A stretch of 26,721 nt of DNA from VRUE01 sp035707825 (GTDB lineage: Bacteria > Actinomycetota > Thermoleophilia > Solirubrobacterales > 70-9), in contig DASSTR010000005.1 in assembly GCA_035707825.1 (NCBI GenBank), forward strand, positions 1 through 26,721, given 5' to 3'. Made by a program: the position numbers and the translations under genes. Numbering within the stretch: the stretch's first letter is position 1; the number at the start of each line of letters is the position of its first letter. The notes below the pieces were generated by a model. It worked only from the letters and a program-made list of their open reading frames with translations. It made no database searches and had not been told where the DNA came from. Shown piece by piece: positions 1 to 6,488 of the stretch.

Positions 1-80
1 TGGTCAGCGGCAGCGCCCACCTTCCTTCGTAGGCGCTCCGGTCTCCGGGGAGGCGCTTCCGGATGCCTTCGGGGGCCCCC

Positions 81-881
81 TTAGGAGAGAGCCGTGACCC
101 GGAGCTCGCCGTGCTGGCAAACGCGGCTCCAGCGCCATGGAAACTGGCGCGCGATCCCACCCGGGAGATGGACGAGGACGCTGCGCGGCGGCCGCCGGCA
201 GGAGCCGTTGATGACCTCGCCGCGTGTCCGCGCCACGCTCCAGCGCACCCGGGAGATCACGCCTTCATCCGGTTCCATGACGGCGCGCCGCGGCTGCTCT
301 TCCCGCTGGACCCGGGTCTGAAGCGGCTGCTTTCCCGGTCCGCGGAGAAGCATCCGGGGGAAGCCCCGAATAGCGCAAACGCCGCCGTTGTTGATCAGAC
401 GCAGAACCAGATAGTGGTAGTGCGCGCCCGGATAGAGCTCGTACAGCGCGACCCCGAGCTGAGACGAACGGCAGTGGGGGATTACCGGGGGTGGGCCGGT
501 GCGCAGGGTCGCCGTGTAGGGCACCGCGCGTTCCGGGCAGCCGGCGAGGGGATGTTCGAGAAAGACCGCCGTTCCCCGCACTTCGGTGGGACTGGTGAAG
601 GCGCCTTCGAAGCGCCACTGCCCGCCGTCGAAGAGGAAGTGACCACCGGCGTCCACTTCCCGGCTGCCGTGATTTATGTAAACCGGGGCGACGCCGCATT
701 CTCCCCACTTGACGGCGAACTTGACGCCTGAGACCACCTTGCCCTGCACGTTGAAGGAGACCGTGTACCCCTCTGCCGTTTTCCCTTCGAAGGGGCCGCT
801 GACCGGTTCGGCGGCAGTCTCGGAGGCCGTCGCGCATCCGAGCATCAGAGCGGCAAGGAAGACCCCGAGACACCGGCGCAT
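81..881 (-). CDS. Secreted/lipoprotein-like protein with C-terminal DUF4232 domain
   Basis: The 266-residue product begins with a short signal peptide ending in a lipobox-like Leu-Met-Leu-Gly-Cys (Cys16), so it is probably a lipoprotein or secreted; the -3 residue is Met, so lipidation is not certain. Residues about 28-127 form a beta-rich region with two Cys (62, 115), like the N-terminal modules of other actinobacterial envelope proteins. Residues about 137-266 match the DUF4232 pattern: Cys137, an aromatic L-x-L-x-N stretch with Cys169 and an R-G-F-P turn, then Cys228 and Cys255, which probably form disulfides. The function of DUF4232 is unknown. The ATG start is supported by a promoter with recognisable -35 and -10 boxes ending 6 nt upstream. 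The gene is transcribed away from the small unknown gene at 968. Confidence 0.85.
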   Translation of the reverse strand: MRRCLGVFLAALMLGCATASETAAEPVSGPFEGKTAEGYTVSFNVQGKVVSGVKFAVKWGECGVAPVYINHGSREVDAGGHFLFDGGQWRFEGAFTSPTEVRGTAVFLEHPLAGCPERAVPYTATLRTGPPPVIPHCRSSQLGVALYELYPGAHYHYLVLRLINNGGVCAIRGFPRMLLRGPGKQPLQTRVQREEQPRRAVMEPDEGVISRVRWSVARTRGEVINGSCRRPPRSVLVHLPGGIARQFPWRWSRVCQHGELRVTALS

Positions 882-887
882 GGCATC

Positions 888-916
888 AACCTAGGCGCAC
901 CTCTGGGGGTGGTCAA
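888..916 (-). promoter_or_regulatory. Promoter of the DUF4232 gene, probably leaderless
   Basis: On the minus strand TTGACC (916-911) is followed after 17 nt by TAGGTT (893-888). The ATG lies 6 nt further on, so transcription should start at or next to the start codon. This is one of the two best -35/-10 pairs in the window. Confidence 0.6.
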
Positions 917-955
917 CCTGTCCAGCGGCCAGGGTCCAATGCCCACCCGCCAAGC

Positions 956-961
956 TAAGGT
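956..961 (+). promoter_or_regulatory. -10 box (TAAGGT) before a GTG start
   Basis: TAAGGT lies 6 nt before the GTG at 968, the same geometry as other leaderless starts in this window. No convincing -35 box and no Shine-Dalgarno sequence are visible. Confidence 0.4.
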
Positions 962-967
962 CTTCTC

Positions 968-1228
968 GTGCCTTTTGAGGTGGACCTACCGGCCGGTCCG
1001 GTAGCCGACAAGCTGACGCTCTGGCCGATGGACGACGGGCGCTATGGCCTCGACGCCGTCTTTCAGGGCGCCTCGGGCTATGAACGCTGCGAAGAGCACC
1101 GCAGGTCGCTGGAGCAGACCGGTGTGCGCTGTTCTCTGGTCCAGGGCATGGACAACTCGTGGTCGCTGCGCTTCGGGCCGCTGACCGCACACGAGGTGGG
1201 CCAGGCAATCAGCATTTTCGTTCGCTGA
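968..1228 (+). CDS. Small hypothetical protein (86 aa)
   Basis: I do not recognise this family. The product is acidic and soluble, with no signal peptide or membrane segment. It contains a GYERCEEHRRSLEQTG stretch with one Cys and a second Cys 14 residues later. The end (LTAHEVGQAISIFVR) looks like a helix followed by a strand. Codon use fits its neighbours (GC-rich third positions), and the TAAGGT box 6 nt upstream supports the GTG start and its reality as a gene. It is divergent from the DUF4232 gene, with an 86-nt shared promoter region, and is followed by a 131-nt gap. Confidence 0.65.
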   Translation: MPFEVDLPAGPVADKLTLWPMDDGRYGLDAVFQGASGYERCEEHRRSLEQTGVRCSLVQGMDNSWSLRFGPLTAHEVGQAISIFVR

Positions 1229-1359
1229 TCAGGGCAAAGAGGGACCCGAGGGGCCCTTCGCCTGGATTCAACGCACGATAATGGTGGTTATGTAAACCTG
1301 GAACTGGAAACGGGCAATTAGGCTCACAAAGGACGGATTGGGCCTCCCCCGAGGGGCGC
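1229..1359. other. Intergenic region between convergent genes, no gene seen
   Basis: This gap separates the 3' ends of the small plus-strand gene and the DsbA-like gene. It holds a few short self-complementary patches (CCCC-CGA-GGGG at the DsbA end, GGTT-N5-AACC in the middle) that could aid termination, and a central stretch of noticeably lower GC. I see no ORF or RNA gene in it. Confidence 0.4.
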
Positions 1360-2127
1360 TCAGCCGGCGTTTTCGATCAGTTCTTCGAGGGACGCAGGGC
1401 TTCCCGGCGCCGCCAGGATTTCGGATCCGCCGTTCACGTTGGGGCCTTTGATCCTCAGCGTCGGCGTGCCGGTGATTCCCAAGGCCTGCGCTTCGGAGTT
1501 GCTGCGATTGACCTCGCCGACCGTTTTGGAGCTATTGCGTTCCCTGTTCCACCTGGCGATGTCCTTGACACCCGCCGCCCTGGCGATTGCGGTCAGGAAT
1601 TCGCCATCCGCATAGCCGGAGTCCTCGAGGCCCTGGTTGCGGTAGAAGAGCTCGATGAAGGTCCAGCCCTTGCCCTGGGCTCCCGCCGCGATCGCAGCCG
1701 CCCCCGCTGGTCCGGACTGTGCTCCGATGATCGGATAGTTGCGGAAGATCAGCTTCGCCTTGCCGATCCTGACCTGATTCTGGATCGCATCCGGAAGGAT
1801 TTCTTCGGAGAACGCTTTGCAGACCGGGCACTGCAGGTCGCCGAACTCATAGAGCGTCACCTTCGCCTGCGGGTCGCCGAGGACGAGATCGCGCTGCGGG
1901 ATCCCCTTCAGTTCGGCCTTGACCTCGGCGACCTTCTCGAGGTCGGTGTCGCCGCCGTCGGTCTGCGTCACGTTTCTCACGATCAGCACCGCCACGACGA
2001 CGATCGCCAGGAAGACCGCCGCGCTGCCGAACTGCAGCAGGCGCCGTCGCCGCTCCTCGCTGCCGGCCGCCTGCTCGGCTTCCAGCCGCTCGGCCCGCCG
2101 CCTCTCCCGCTCCTTCCTGCCGCTCAT
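1360..2127 (-). CDS. Membrane-anchored DsbA-like thioredoxin-fold oxidoreductase
   Basis: The 255-aa protein has a basic, charged N-terminus (residues 1-30), one membrane segment (about 34-50) and an extracytoplasmic thioredoxin-fold domain of the DsbA/thioredoxin_4 class. The active site is Cys100-Pro-Val-Cys103, after an EFGDLQ strand, and the cis-proline loop is Gly-Thr-Pro-Thr near residue 222. Its expected role is oxidation or isomerisation of disulfides in exported proteins. I chose the ATG at 2127 rather than an upstream start because its ATGA overlaps the VKOR stop codon, giving translational coupling; a longer start would extend 28 residues into VKOR. VKOR is the expected partner that re-oxidises this thiol oxidase, as in other actinobacteria. 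Confidence 0.92.
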   Translation of the reverse strand: MSGRKERERRRAERLEAEQAAGSEERRRRLLQFGSAAVFLAIVVVAVLIVRNVTQTDGGDTDLEKVAEVKAELKGIPQRDLVLGDPQAKVTLYEFGDLQCPVCKAFSEEILPDAIQNQVRIGKAKLIFRNYPIIGAQSGPAGAAAIAAGAQGKGWTFIELFYRNQGLEDSGYADGEFLTAIARAAGVKDIARWNRERNSSKTVGEVNRSNSEAQALGITGTPTLRIKGPNVNGGSEILAAPGSPASLEELIENAG

Positions 2128-2597
2128 GGAGGCGTCCCGACGTAGCGAAGCATGCGCACGGCATTGAGGGCGAAGAGCACCGTCATCAGCACCGCACTGG
2201 CCACGCACCACTGGCAGATCGCGTCGATCACGAAGAGCTCCAGGTAGGTGAGATAGACGCTGTAGCCGAAGCCGGCCAGGGCGACGCAGAATCCCCCCAT
2301 GCGAGCCGCGTCCCCGCGCAGCAGCGCGCAGGCGAGCAGCAGCACGTAACCGACGATGCCGAAGACCGCGATATTGACTCCCAGCAGGTGCGAGTAGGAG
2401 CTTTCGGCAACCGTCTGGCAGCCGTGGCCGCCGGCGAGGCAGACCGGCGACCCACCGCCCGAGTCGGCGATCGCGATGTAGGTGGCGACGCCGATTCCGA
2501 AAGCGGCCGCAAATGTCGAGGCACCGCGCAGGGCGCCCTCGCTCACTGCCTTCAGGCGGTTGGAAGCTACTGCTCGCGTGGAAGGGCTCGTCTCCAT
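2124..2597 (-). CDS. Vitamin K epoxide reductase (VKOR) family disulfide oxidoreductase
   Basis: The 157-aa integral membrane protein has about four to five hydrophobic helices. It carries the family's four cysteines: the loop pair Cys53 and Cys60 (SPVCLAGGHGC) and the redox CxxC pair Cys128-Gln-Trp-Cys131 facing quinone. Ser68 in a SSYSHLLGV motif occupies the conserved family serine position. In bacteria VKOR plays the role of DsbB: it passes electrons from a DsbA-like protein to the quinone pool. The ATG at 2597 is preceded by a GAGGGG ribosome-binding site about 2 nt upstream, and the preceding gene stops 10 nt before. A longer in-frame start would overlap that gene and lacks conserved content. 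Confidence 0.92.
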   Translation of the reverse strand: METSPSTRAVASNRLKAVSEGALRGASTFAAAFGIGVATYIAIADSGGGSPVCLAGGHGCQTVAESSYSHLLGVNIAVFGIVGYVLLLACALLRGDAARMGGFCVALAGFGYSVYLTYLELFVIDAICQWCVASAVLMTVLFALNAVRMLRYVGTPP

Positions 2598-2607
2598 CGC
2601 CCCTCGC

Positions 2608-2946
2608 TCAGCGGTTCCGCTTCCTGGCCCCACCGAAGAGCCGCCCCAGGCGACCCCCGGAGGAAGGCCCGAGCCGGGTGCTGCCCTTCTCGGGCGGGCC
2701 CAACTGCCTTGCCTCCTCGACGCCAAGGGTCAGGGTCACCGCCCGTTCGGCGGTGCGGGCGACCTCCGGCGCGTCGGCGAATCGCAGCACTCCATCGAGG
2801 TCCTTGAAGACGACGCCGTCGAAGATGTGCTCGCGGTAGTTGTCGAGGACGGCCTCGACGACTCCGACCTCGCTGCCCTCGGCGCTGTAGACGGGCGTGC
2901 CCCGCTGGACCGCGGAGTAATGGATCGCTGGGCCCTCGTCGACCAT
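2608..2946 (-). CDS. PRC-barrel-like small protein
   Basis: The 112-aa product has an N-terminal beta-rich region of about 70 residues (TPVYSAEGSEVGVVEAVLDN followed by FDGVVFKD and LRFADAPEV). This resembles PRC-barrel or DUF2171-type domains, which are small folds that bind other proteins, nucleic acids or membranes. The tail is basic and glycine-rich. The exact role is unknown. The ATG at 2946 is preferred because TATGCT lies 6 nt upstream with a TTGAGG 18 nt before that. An alternative TTG at 2982 would overlap the hydrolase stop as TTGA and add 12 residues. VKOR and DsbA-like genes follow at once, so a link to envelope redox folding is possible but unproven. Confidence 0.7.
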   Translation of the reverse strand: MVDEGPAIHYSAVQRGTPVYSAEGSEVGVVEAVLDNYREHIFDGVVFKDLDGVLRFADAPEVARTAERAVTLTLGVEEARQLGPPEKGSTRLGPSSGGRLGRLFGGARKRNR

Positions 2947-2952
2947 CGCGCA

Positions 2953-2982
2953 AGCATAGGCGCCCGCGGCGGCGGCCCTCAA
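2953..2982 (-). promoter_or_regulatory. Candidate promoter for PRC-VKOR-dsbA genes
   Basis: TTGAGG (2982-2977), an 18-nt spacer, then TATGCT (2958-2953), ending 6 nt before the ATG. The -35 part overlaps the stop codon of the hydrolase gene, so this would be an internal promoter in the block. Confidence 0.4.
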
Positions 2983-3833
2983 GCTGACCGCAGGCGCTCG
3001 CTCACCGCCGGCTCGGCGCAGAAGGCGGCGATCTCCCGTGAGAGCCGTCCCCCCTGCCAGGCAAGCGGCGATTGACCCTCTTGCTCGCCGACCAGGCGCG
3101 CCTGCGGCAGATGGGCCGCGTAGGCGACGGCGACCTCGTAGGGATGGCCGGGGTCGGCCGCGTCCCTGCTTGCCACAACCAGGGCCGGGACCTCCAGCGC
3201 CTCGAGCTCCGCCAGGCTCTCGAAGGGTCGCGAGCGCGGAACCTCGCGCAGCGCCTGCACGATCGCATCGAGGTGGAGGTGCTGCTGCAGCCGCTCGCGG
3301 GTGAAGCGCTGCACCGAGTCGCGCCAGGCCGGGTCGGTCTCCTGGTTCGAATCGATGTAGGCGAGGAATCCGTCGATCCCCCCCGCCTCCAGGGCCTCGG
3401 CAAGGCCGTCCCAGTAGGCAAGGGCCTCTGCCGTGACCTCGCCCATGTAGACCGGGCCGATGACGATCAGGCCGGCAACGCGGTCGGGATTGCGGAGCGC
3501 GAAGGAAACCGCAGTGTGGGAGCCCATCGAGTGGCCGGCCAACACGATCGGGCCCTCCCCCACCTCGGCATCGATCACGGCTTCGAGGTCGGCGACCATG
3601 TACGGGTATCCATAGCCCTCCTGCCGCGGGGCCGGATCCGACTCCCCGTGCCCGCGCGCGTCGAAGGCAACGAGCCGATGGCCGGCGCGCTCGAGGGCCC
3701 GGGAGCCGTGAACCACGTAGCGGCGCGTCGCCGTGATGCCGTGGCAGAGGACGGTGGGGATCCCCTCCCCCGCCGACTCGCCGCGAAGCGCCGGCGCCGC
3801 GCCGACGGCAAAGGGAGCCGGCGGCTCCGCCAT
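2979..3833 (-). CDS. Alpha/beta-hydrolase family protein, catalytic His apparently replaced
   Basis: The 284-aa product has the alpha/beta hydrolase order: oxyanion-hole HGIT (31-34), FDARGHGES (58-65), the nucleophile elbow Gly-His-Ser102-Met-Gly, and an acid in the VVASRDAADP stretch (Asp224 or Asp227). Where the catalytic His is expected, before the last helix, the sequence reads EGQSPLAWQGG, with Gln254 in place of His, so activity of the usual type is in doubt. The substrate cannot be predicted. The start is the ATG that overlaps the peroxiredoxin stop (TGATG), so the two are translationally coupled. The same frame stays open far upstream, but that stretch is antisense to or out of frame with real genes. 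Confidence 0.85.
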   Translation of the reverse strand: MAEPPAPFAVGAAPALRGESAGEGIPTVLCHGITATRRYVVHGSRALERAGHRLVAFDARGHGESDPAPRQEGYGYPYMVADLEAVIDAEVGEGPIVLAGHSMGSHTAVSFALRNPDRVAGLIVIGPVYMGEVTAEALAYWDGLAEALEAGGIDGFLAYIDSNQETDPAWRDSVQRFTRERLQQHLHLDAIVQALREVPRSRPFESLAELEALEVPALVVASRDAADPGHPYEVAVAYAAHLPQARLVGEQEGQSPLAWQGGRLSREIAAFCAEPAVSERLRSA

Positions 3834-4333
3834 CAGGCCAGCGCGGCTACGGCCTGCTCGAGGTCGTCGACCGTCTGGAAGGTGCTGCCGGTCCGCGAGA
3901 CGTGGCGGTAGCGGATCACGCCCTCGCCGTCGATGACGAACACGGCCCGCATGATGTAGCGGCCGCCGGGGGTGTCGTCCAGCCCGGCGAAGCGGCCGAA
4001 CGGGCCGATCCAGGCGGTCACGCCGTAGCTCTTGCTCACCGCCAGCTCCTCGTCGGCAAGCAGCGGCACGTTCAGTTCCTGTTCTTTGACCCAGTGCTCG
4101 TGGGAGTCGACCGATTGGGGCGAGATCCCCAGCACCTCTGCATCCAGCTCGTCGATGCGGTCGCTGTTTTCCCGGTAGGAGCAGAACTGCTTCGTGCAGA
4201 CGGTGGTCGCGTCGCCCGGATAAAAGGCGAGGACCACGTTGCGGCCGCGGTAGTCGGAGAGCCTGTAGGTCTTTCCTTCGGTCCCCGGAAGCTCGAAATC
4301 CGGTGCGATGTCGCCGACGTCCGCCTTCGCCAT
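3833..4333 (-). CDS. bcp: Peroxiredoxin, BCP/PrxQ type
   Basis: The 166-aa AhpC/TSA-family thiol peroxidase reduces hydroperoxides. The active-site region is FYPGDATTVCTKQFC, with peroxidatic Cys46 in the P-x3-T-x2-C context and the PrxQ-style resolving Cys51 five residues later, so it should be a two-cysteine enzyme using an intramolecular disulfide. No export signal is seen, so it is cytosolic. The upstream cyclophilin stop codon TAG is part of a perfect AGGAGG ribosome-binding site located 8 nt before this ATG. The gene overlaps the following hydrolase start by one base. Confidence 0.95.
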   Translation of the reverse strand: MAKADVGDIAPDFELPGTEGKTYRLSDYRGRNVVLAFYPGDATTVCTKQFCSYRENSDRIDELDAEVLGISPQSVDSHEHWVKEQELNVPLLADEELAVSKSYGVTAWIGPFGRFAGLDDTPGGRYIMRAVFVIDGEGVIRYRHVSRTGSTFQTVDDLEQAVAALA

Positions 4334-4345
4334 CGCCCGGGCCTC

Positions 4346-5029
4346 CTAGCCCTTTTCGATCGTGATCTTGTCGATCAGGACCGTCTGCGTGGGTTTCTCG
4401 TCGGGTCCGCCTAGCTTGCCGATCCGCTCGACCGTGTCGAGACCCTTGTCGACCTTGCCGACGAGCGCGTATTCGGGCGGCAGGCCGGCGTCGGCCCCGG
4501 TGACGACGTAGAACTGGCTGCCCGAAGTCCCCGGGGGCTCGGTCGGGCTCTTCGCCATCGCCACCACGCCCTTGGTGTAGGCGAGGTTCGCGGGCGGCTT
4601 CTCGACCACCGAGTAGCCGGGGCCGCCGCTTCCGGTGCCTTCCGGATCGCCGCCCTGGATGACGAATTCGGGAACGATGCGGTGGAACGCGAGCCCGTCG
4701 TAGAAGCCTTTTTCGGAGAGGAAGACGAAGGAGTTGACGGTCTTCGGCGCCCGCTTGGAGTCGAGGGCGATATCGAAGGTCCCGCAGCTGGTCTCGACCA
4801 CCGCGGTGAGCTTTTCGCCCTCCTGAACCGTTTGCGGAGGAGCCTTGTAGCTGACTTCCTTCGGCTCCGGCGTCTCCACCGACCGGCAGCCTTCGGCGCC
4901 GGCACTGGCCGTGGTCGTGCTTTCGCCGCCGCCTCCGCCGCGACCGACCAGAATCGCGATCACCACCGCAACCGCGACCACCGCGAAAGCGGCGAGGACG
5001 ATCCATCGACGATCTGGCGCCTCCTCCAT
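4346..5029 (-). CDS. Membrane-anchored cyclophilin-type peptidyl-prolyl isomerase
   Basis: The 227-aa protein has a membrane anchor (about residues 9-28), a Gly/Ser/Thr-rich linker and an extracytoplasmic cyclophilin domain (about 73-227). Hallmarks are FHRIVPEFVIQGGDP (His116, catalytic Arg117, Gln125) and GSQFYVVTG (Gln172, Phe173). The Trp of the cyclosporin-binding loop is replaced by a LPPEYALVG segment, as in many bacterial members. Expected role: cis-trans isomerisation of prolines in exported proteins. The ATG at 5029 follows a TAGGCT box by 8 nt; longer in-frame starts run back through the divergent methyltransferase and lack family sequence. It leads the minus-strand block of redox and folding genes. 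Confidence 0.93.
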   Translation of the reverse strand: MEEAPDRRWIVLAAFAVVAVAVVIAILVGRGGGGGESTTTASAGAEGCRSVETPEPKEVSYKAPPQTVQEGEKLTAVVETSCGTFDIALDSKRAPKTVNSFVFLSEKGFYDGLAFHRIVPEFVIQGGDPEGTGSGGPGYSVVEKPPANLAYTKGVVAMAKSPTEPPGTSGSQFYVVTGADAGLPPEYALVGKVDKGLDTVERIGKLGGPDEKPTQTVLIDKITIEKG

Positions 5030-5037
5030 CGGCGCGA

Positions 5038-5043
5038 AGCCTA
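5038..5043 (-). promoter_or_regulatory. -10 box (TAGGCT) of the cyclophilin gene
   Basis: TAGGCT ends 8 nt before the ATG at 5029, matching the leaderless geometry seen at other genes here. No clear -35 box. Confidence 0.5.
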
Positions 5044-5069
5044 GATGATGCAGGCGCCCGGCGGTTGCG

Positions 5070-5567
5070 ATGATCGCGGGCGTGATCTCCGATTCGTTGG
5101 TCGCCCTCGCCGCCGCCGTCCTGCAGGTCGACCGCGGGCCCGAACGGGTGCTCGAGATCTGTTGCGGAGAGGGCGATGGAGCGCTCTTCCTGGCCCGTGA
5201 GTTCCCGATGGCGAGAGTGCGGGGGCTGGACCGCTCCGAGCGGGCGATCCGCGCCGCGGTGGGCAGGGTCGGCCTCGACCCCGAGGGGCGGGTCGCCTTC
5301 AAGGCCGGCCCTCCCTCCTCCCTTCCCTATCCGGACGATTTCTTCGACCTCGTCGTACAGAGCCGCGGGAGGCCGCGTCCGAAGGAGCTGCGACGCGTGC
5401 TGCGGCCGGGCGGCCAGCTGATCGTGCTCCTTCCTCCCCCAGGCGGCGCCCTCGAGCGCCTGCGCCGGCGGCGGCTGCCGGGGCGCCTCGGGCGCCATGG
5501 ATTCGAGCAGCTCACAGGCGGCGAGGGCGAAGCTTTTCTTGTCGCCCGCCTCGGCGGCGCCGGCTGA
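5070..5567 (+). CDS. Short class I SAM-dependent methyltransferase-like protein
   Basis: The 165-aa product shows a Rossmann methyltransferase core: motif I VLEICCGEGDG (27-37), an acidic residue ending strand 2 (Asp54 in RGLDRSERA), FDLVVQS (92-98) for motif IV and LRRVLRPGGQLIVLLPP (108-124) for motif V/VI. It is shorter than the usual 200-270 aa and lacks most of the substrate-specific C-terminal part, so its substrate is unknown. The divergent cyclophilin start is only 40 nt away. No good ribosome-binding site or -10 box marks the ATG, and an in-frame GTG at 5082 is an alternative. The lipid kinase follows after 27 nt. Confidence 0.75.
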   Translation: MIAGVISDSLVALAAAVLQVDRGPERVLEICCGEGDGALFLAREFPMARVRGLDRSERAIRAAVGRVGLDPEGRVAFKAGPPSSLPYPDDFFDLVVQSRGRPRPKELRRVLRPGGQLIVLLPPPGGALERLRRRRLPGRLGRHGFEQLTGGEGEAFLVARLGGAG

Positions 5568-5581
5568 GCCGGGTGCGCATT

Positions 5582-5587
5582 TAGGCT
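5582..5587 (+). promoter_or_regulatory. -10 box (TAGGCT) of the lipid kinase operon
   Basis: TAGGCT is followed by 7 nt and the ATG at 5595. The 16-base string TAGGCTGCCCGCGATG is identical to the one in front of dapF on the other strand (15080-15065). Confidence 0.55.
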
Positions 5588-5594
5588 GCCCGCG

Positions 5595-6488
5595 ATGGAC
5601 ATCGAGGGCATGCCACTCGCGCTGCTGGTCAATCCTTCCTCGGCGCGGGGGAAGACGCTGAAGCTGCTGCCGCGGGCCGAGCAGGCTCTCGACGCGCGGC
5701 GCCTTGCCTTTCGCGTCCAGCGCACCAAGGGCCTCGAGCACGGCGTCGAACAGGCCCTCCGCGCCGTCGAAGCGGGAGAGGTGCCGGTGGTGATGAGCGG
5801 CGACGGACTGGTCGGCGCGATCGGCGGCGCCCTGGCCGGCTCCGATACACCGCTCGGGATCATCCCCGGCGGGCGCGGCAACGACCTCGCCCGCGTGCTC
5901 GGAATCCCCGAGGACCCAGAGGAGGCGGTGGCGGTCATCGCGGCGGGAGAGAGCCGGCAGATCGACGTCGGCGAGGCCAACGGAAAGCGCTTCCTCGGCA
6001 TCGCCAGCATCGGCTTCGACTCGGAAGCGAACCGGGTAGCGAACGAAACGCACTTCCTGCGCGGCAATCTCGTCTACGCCTACGCCGCGCTCCGCACCCT
6101 GCTGGGCTGGAAGCCGGCCCGCTTCACGATCGGGATCGGCGAGGAGCGGGTCCGCCTCAGCGGCTACTCGGTCTCGGTCGCCAACAGCCGGGCCTTTGGA
6201 GGCGGGATGTTCATCGCGCCGGACGCCGAGCTGGACGACGCCGAATTCGACATCGTCGTCGTCGGCGAGGTCAGCAAGCTGCGCTTCGTGAGTAACCTGC
6301 CCAAGGTGTTCAAGGGCACCCACGTCGAGGAGGACGAGGTGCGGGTCTTCCGGGCGCCGCGCCTGCAGTTGAGCGCCAGCCGCCCCCTCCCGGTCTACGC
6401 CGACGGCGAGCACCTCACCGAGGTTCCGGTGTCCCTCCGCCTCCTGCCGAAGGCGCTGAGCGTGATCGCGCCGCCCGCGCAGGCTTGA
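5595..6488 (+). CDS. Diacylglycerol/lipid kinase family protein (DagK-LCB5 type)
   Basis: The 297-aa protein belongs to the DagK catalytic-domain family, which phosphorylates diacylglycerol, sphingoid bases or related lipids. It opens with the family LLVNPSSARGK motif (10-20). The nucleotide-binding GGDGT motif is here Ser-Gly-Asp-Gly-Leu (68-72), and the usual P-x-G-T-x-N-D reads PGGRGNDLAR (91-100). The C-terminal beta-sandwich (FGGGMFIAPDAELDD and a YADGEHL strand) is intact. The length is normal, so this looks like a variant subgroup rather than a decayed gene. Its TGA overlaps the TTG start of murT (TTGA). That makes it the first gene of a coupled murT-methyltransferase-gatD operon and suggests a substrate in lipid II or cell-envelope lipid metabolism. 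Confidence 0.9.
   Translation: MDIEGMPLALLVNPSSARGKTLKLLPRAEQALDARRLAFRVQRTKGLEHGVEQALRAVEAGEVPVVMSGDGLVGAIGGALAGSDTPLGIIPGGRGNDLARVLGIPEDPEEAVAVIAAGESRQIDVGEANGKRFLGIASIGFDSEANRVANETHFLRGNLVYAYAALRTLLGWKPARFTIGIGEERVRLSGYSVSVANSRAFGGGMFIAPDAELDDAEFDIVVVGEVSKLRFVSNLPKVFKGTHVEEDEVRVFRAPRLQLSASRPLPVYADGEHLTEVPVSLRLLPKALSVIAPPAQA

Noticed and set aside
2128..2211. Longer N-terminus for the DsbA-like protein
   Set aside because: The extra residues lie entirely within VKOR coding sequence; the internal ATG gives an ATGA coupling and a normal charged-then-membrane N-terminus.
2947..2982. TTG start for the PRC-like gene overlapping the hydrolase stop (TTGA)
   Set aside because: It is possible, but the ATG at 2946 has a -10 box at 6 nt and the family-like sequence begins after it. 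It is kept as an alternative in the feature entry.
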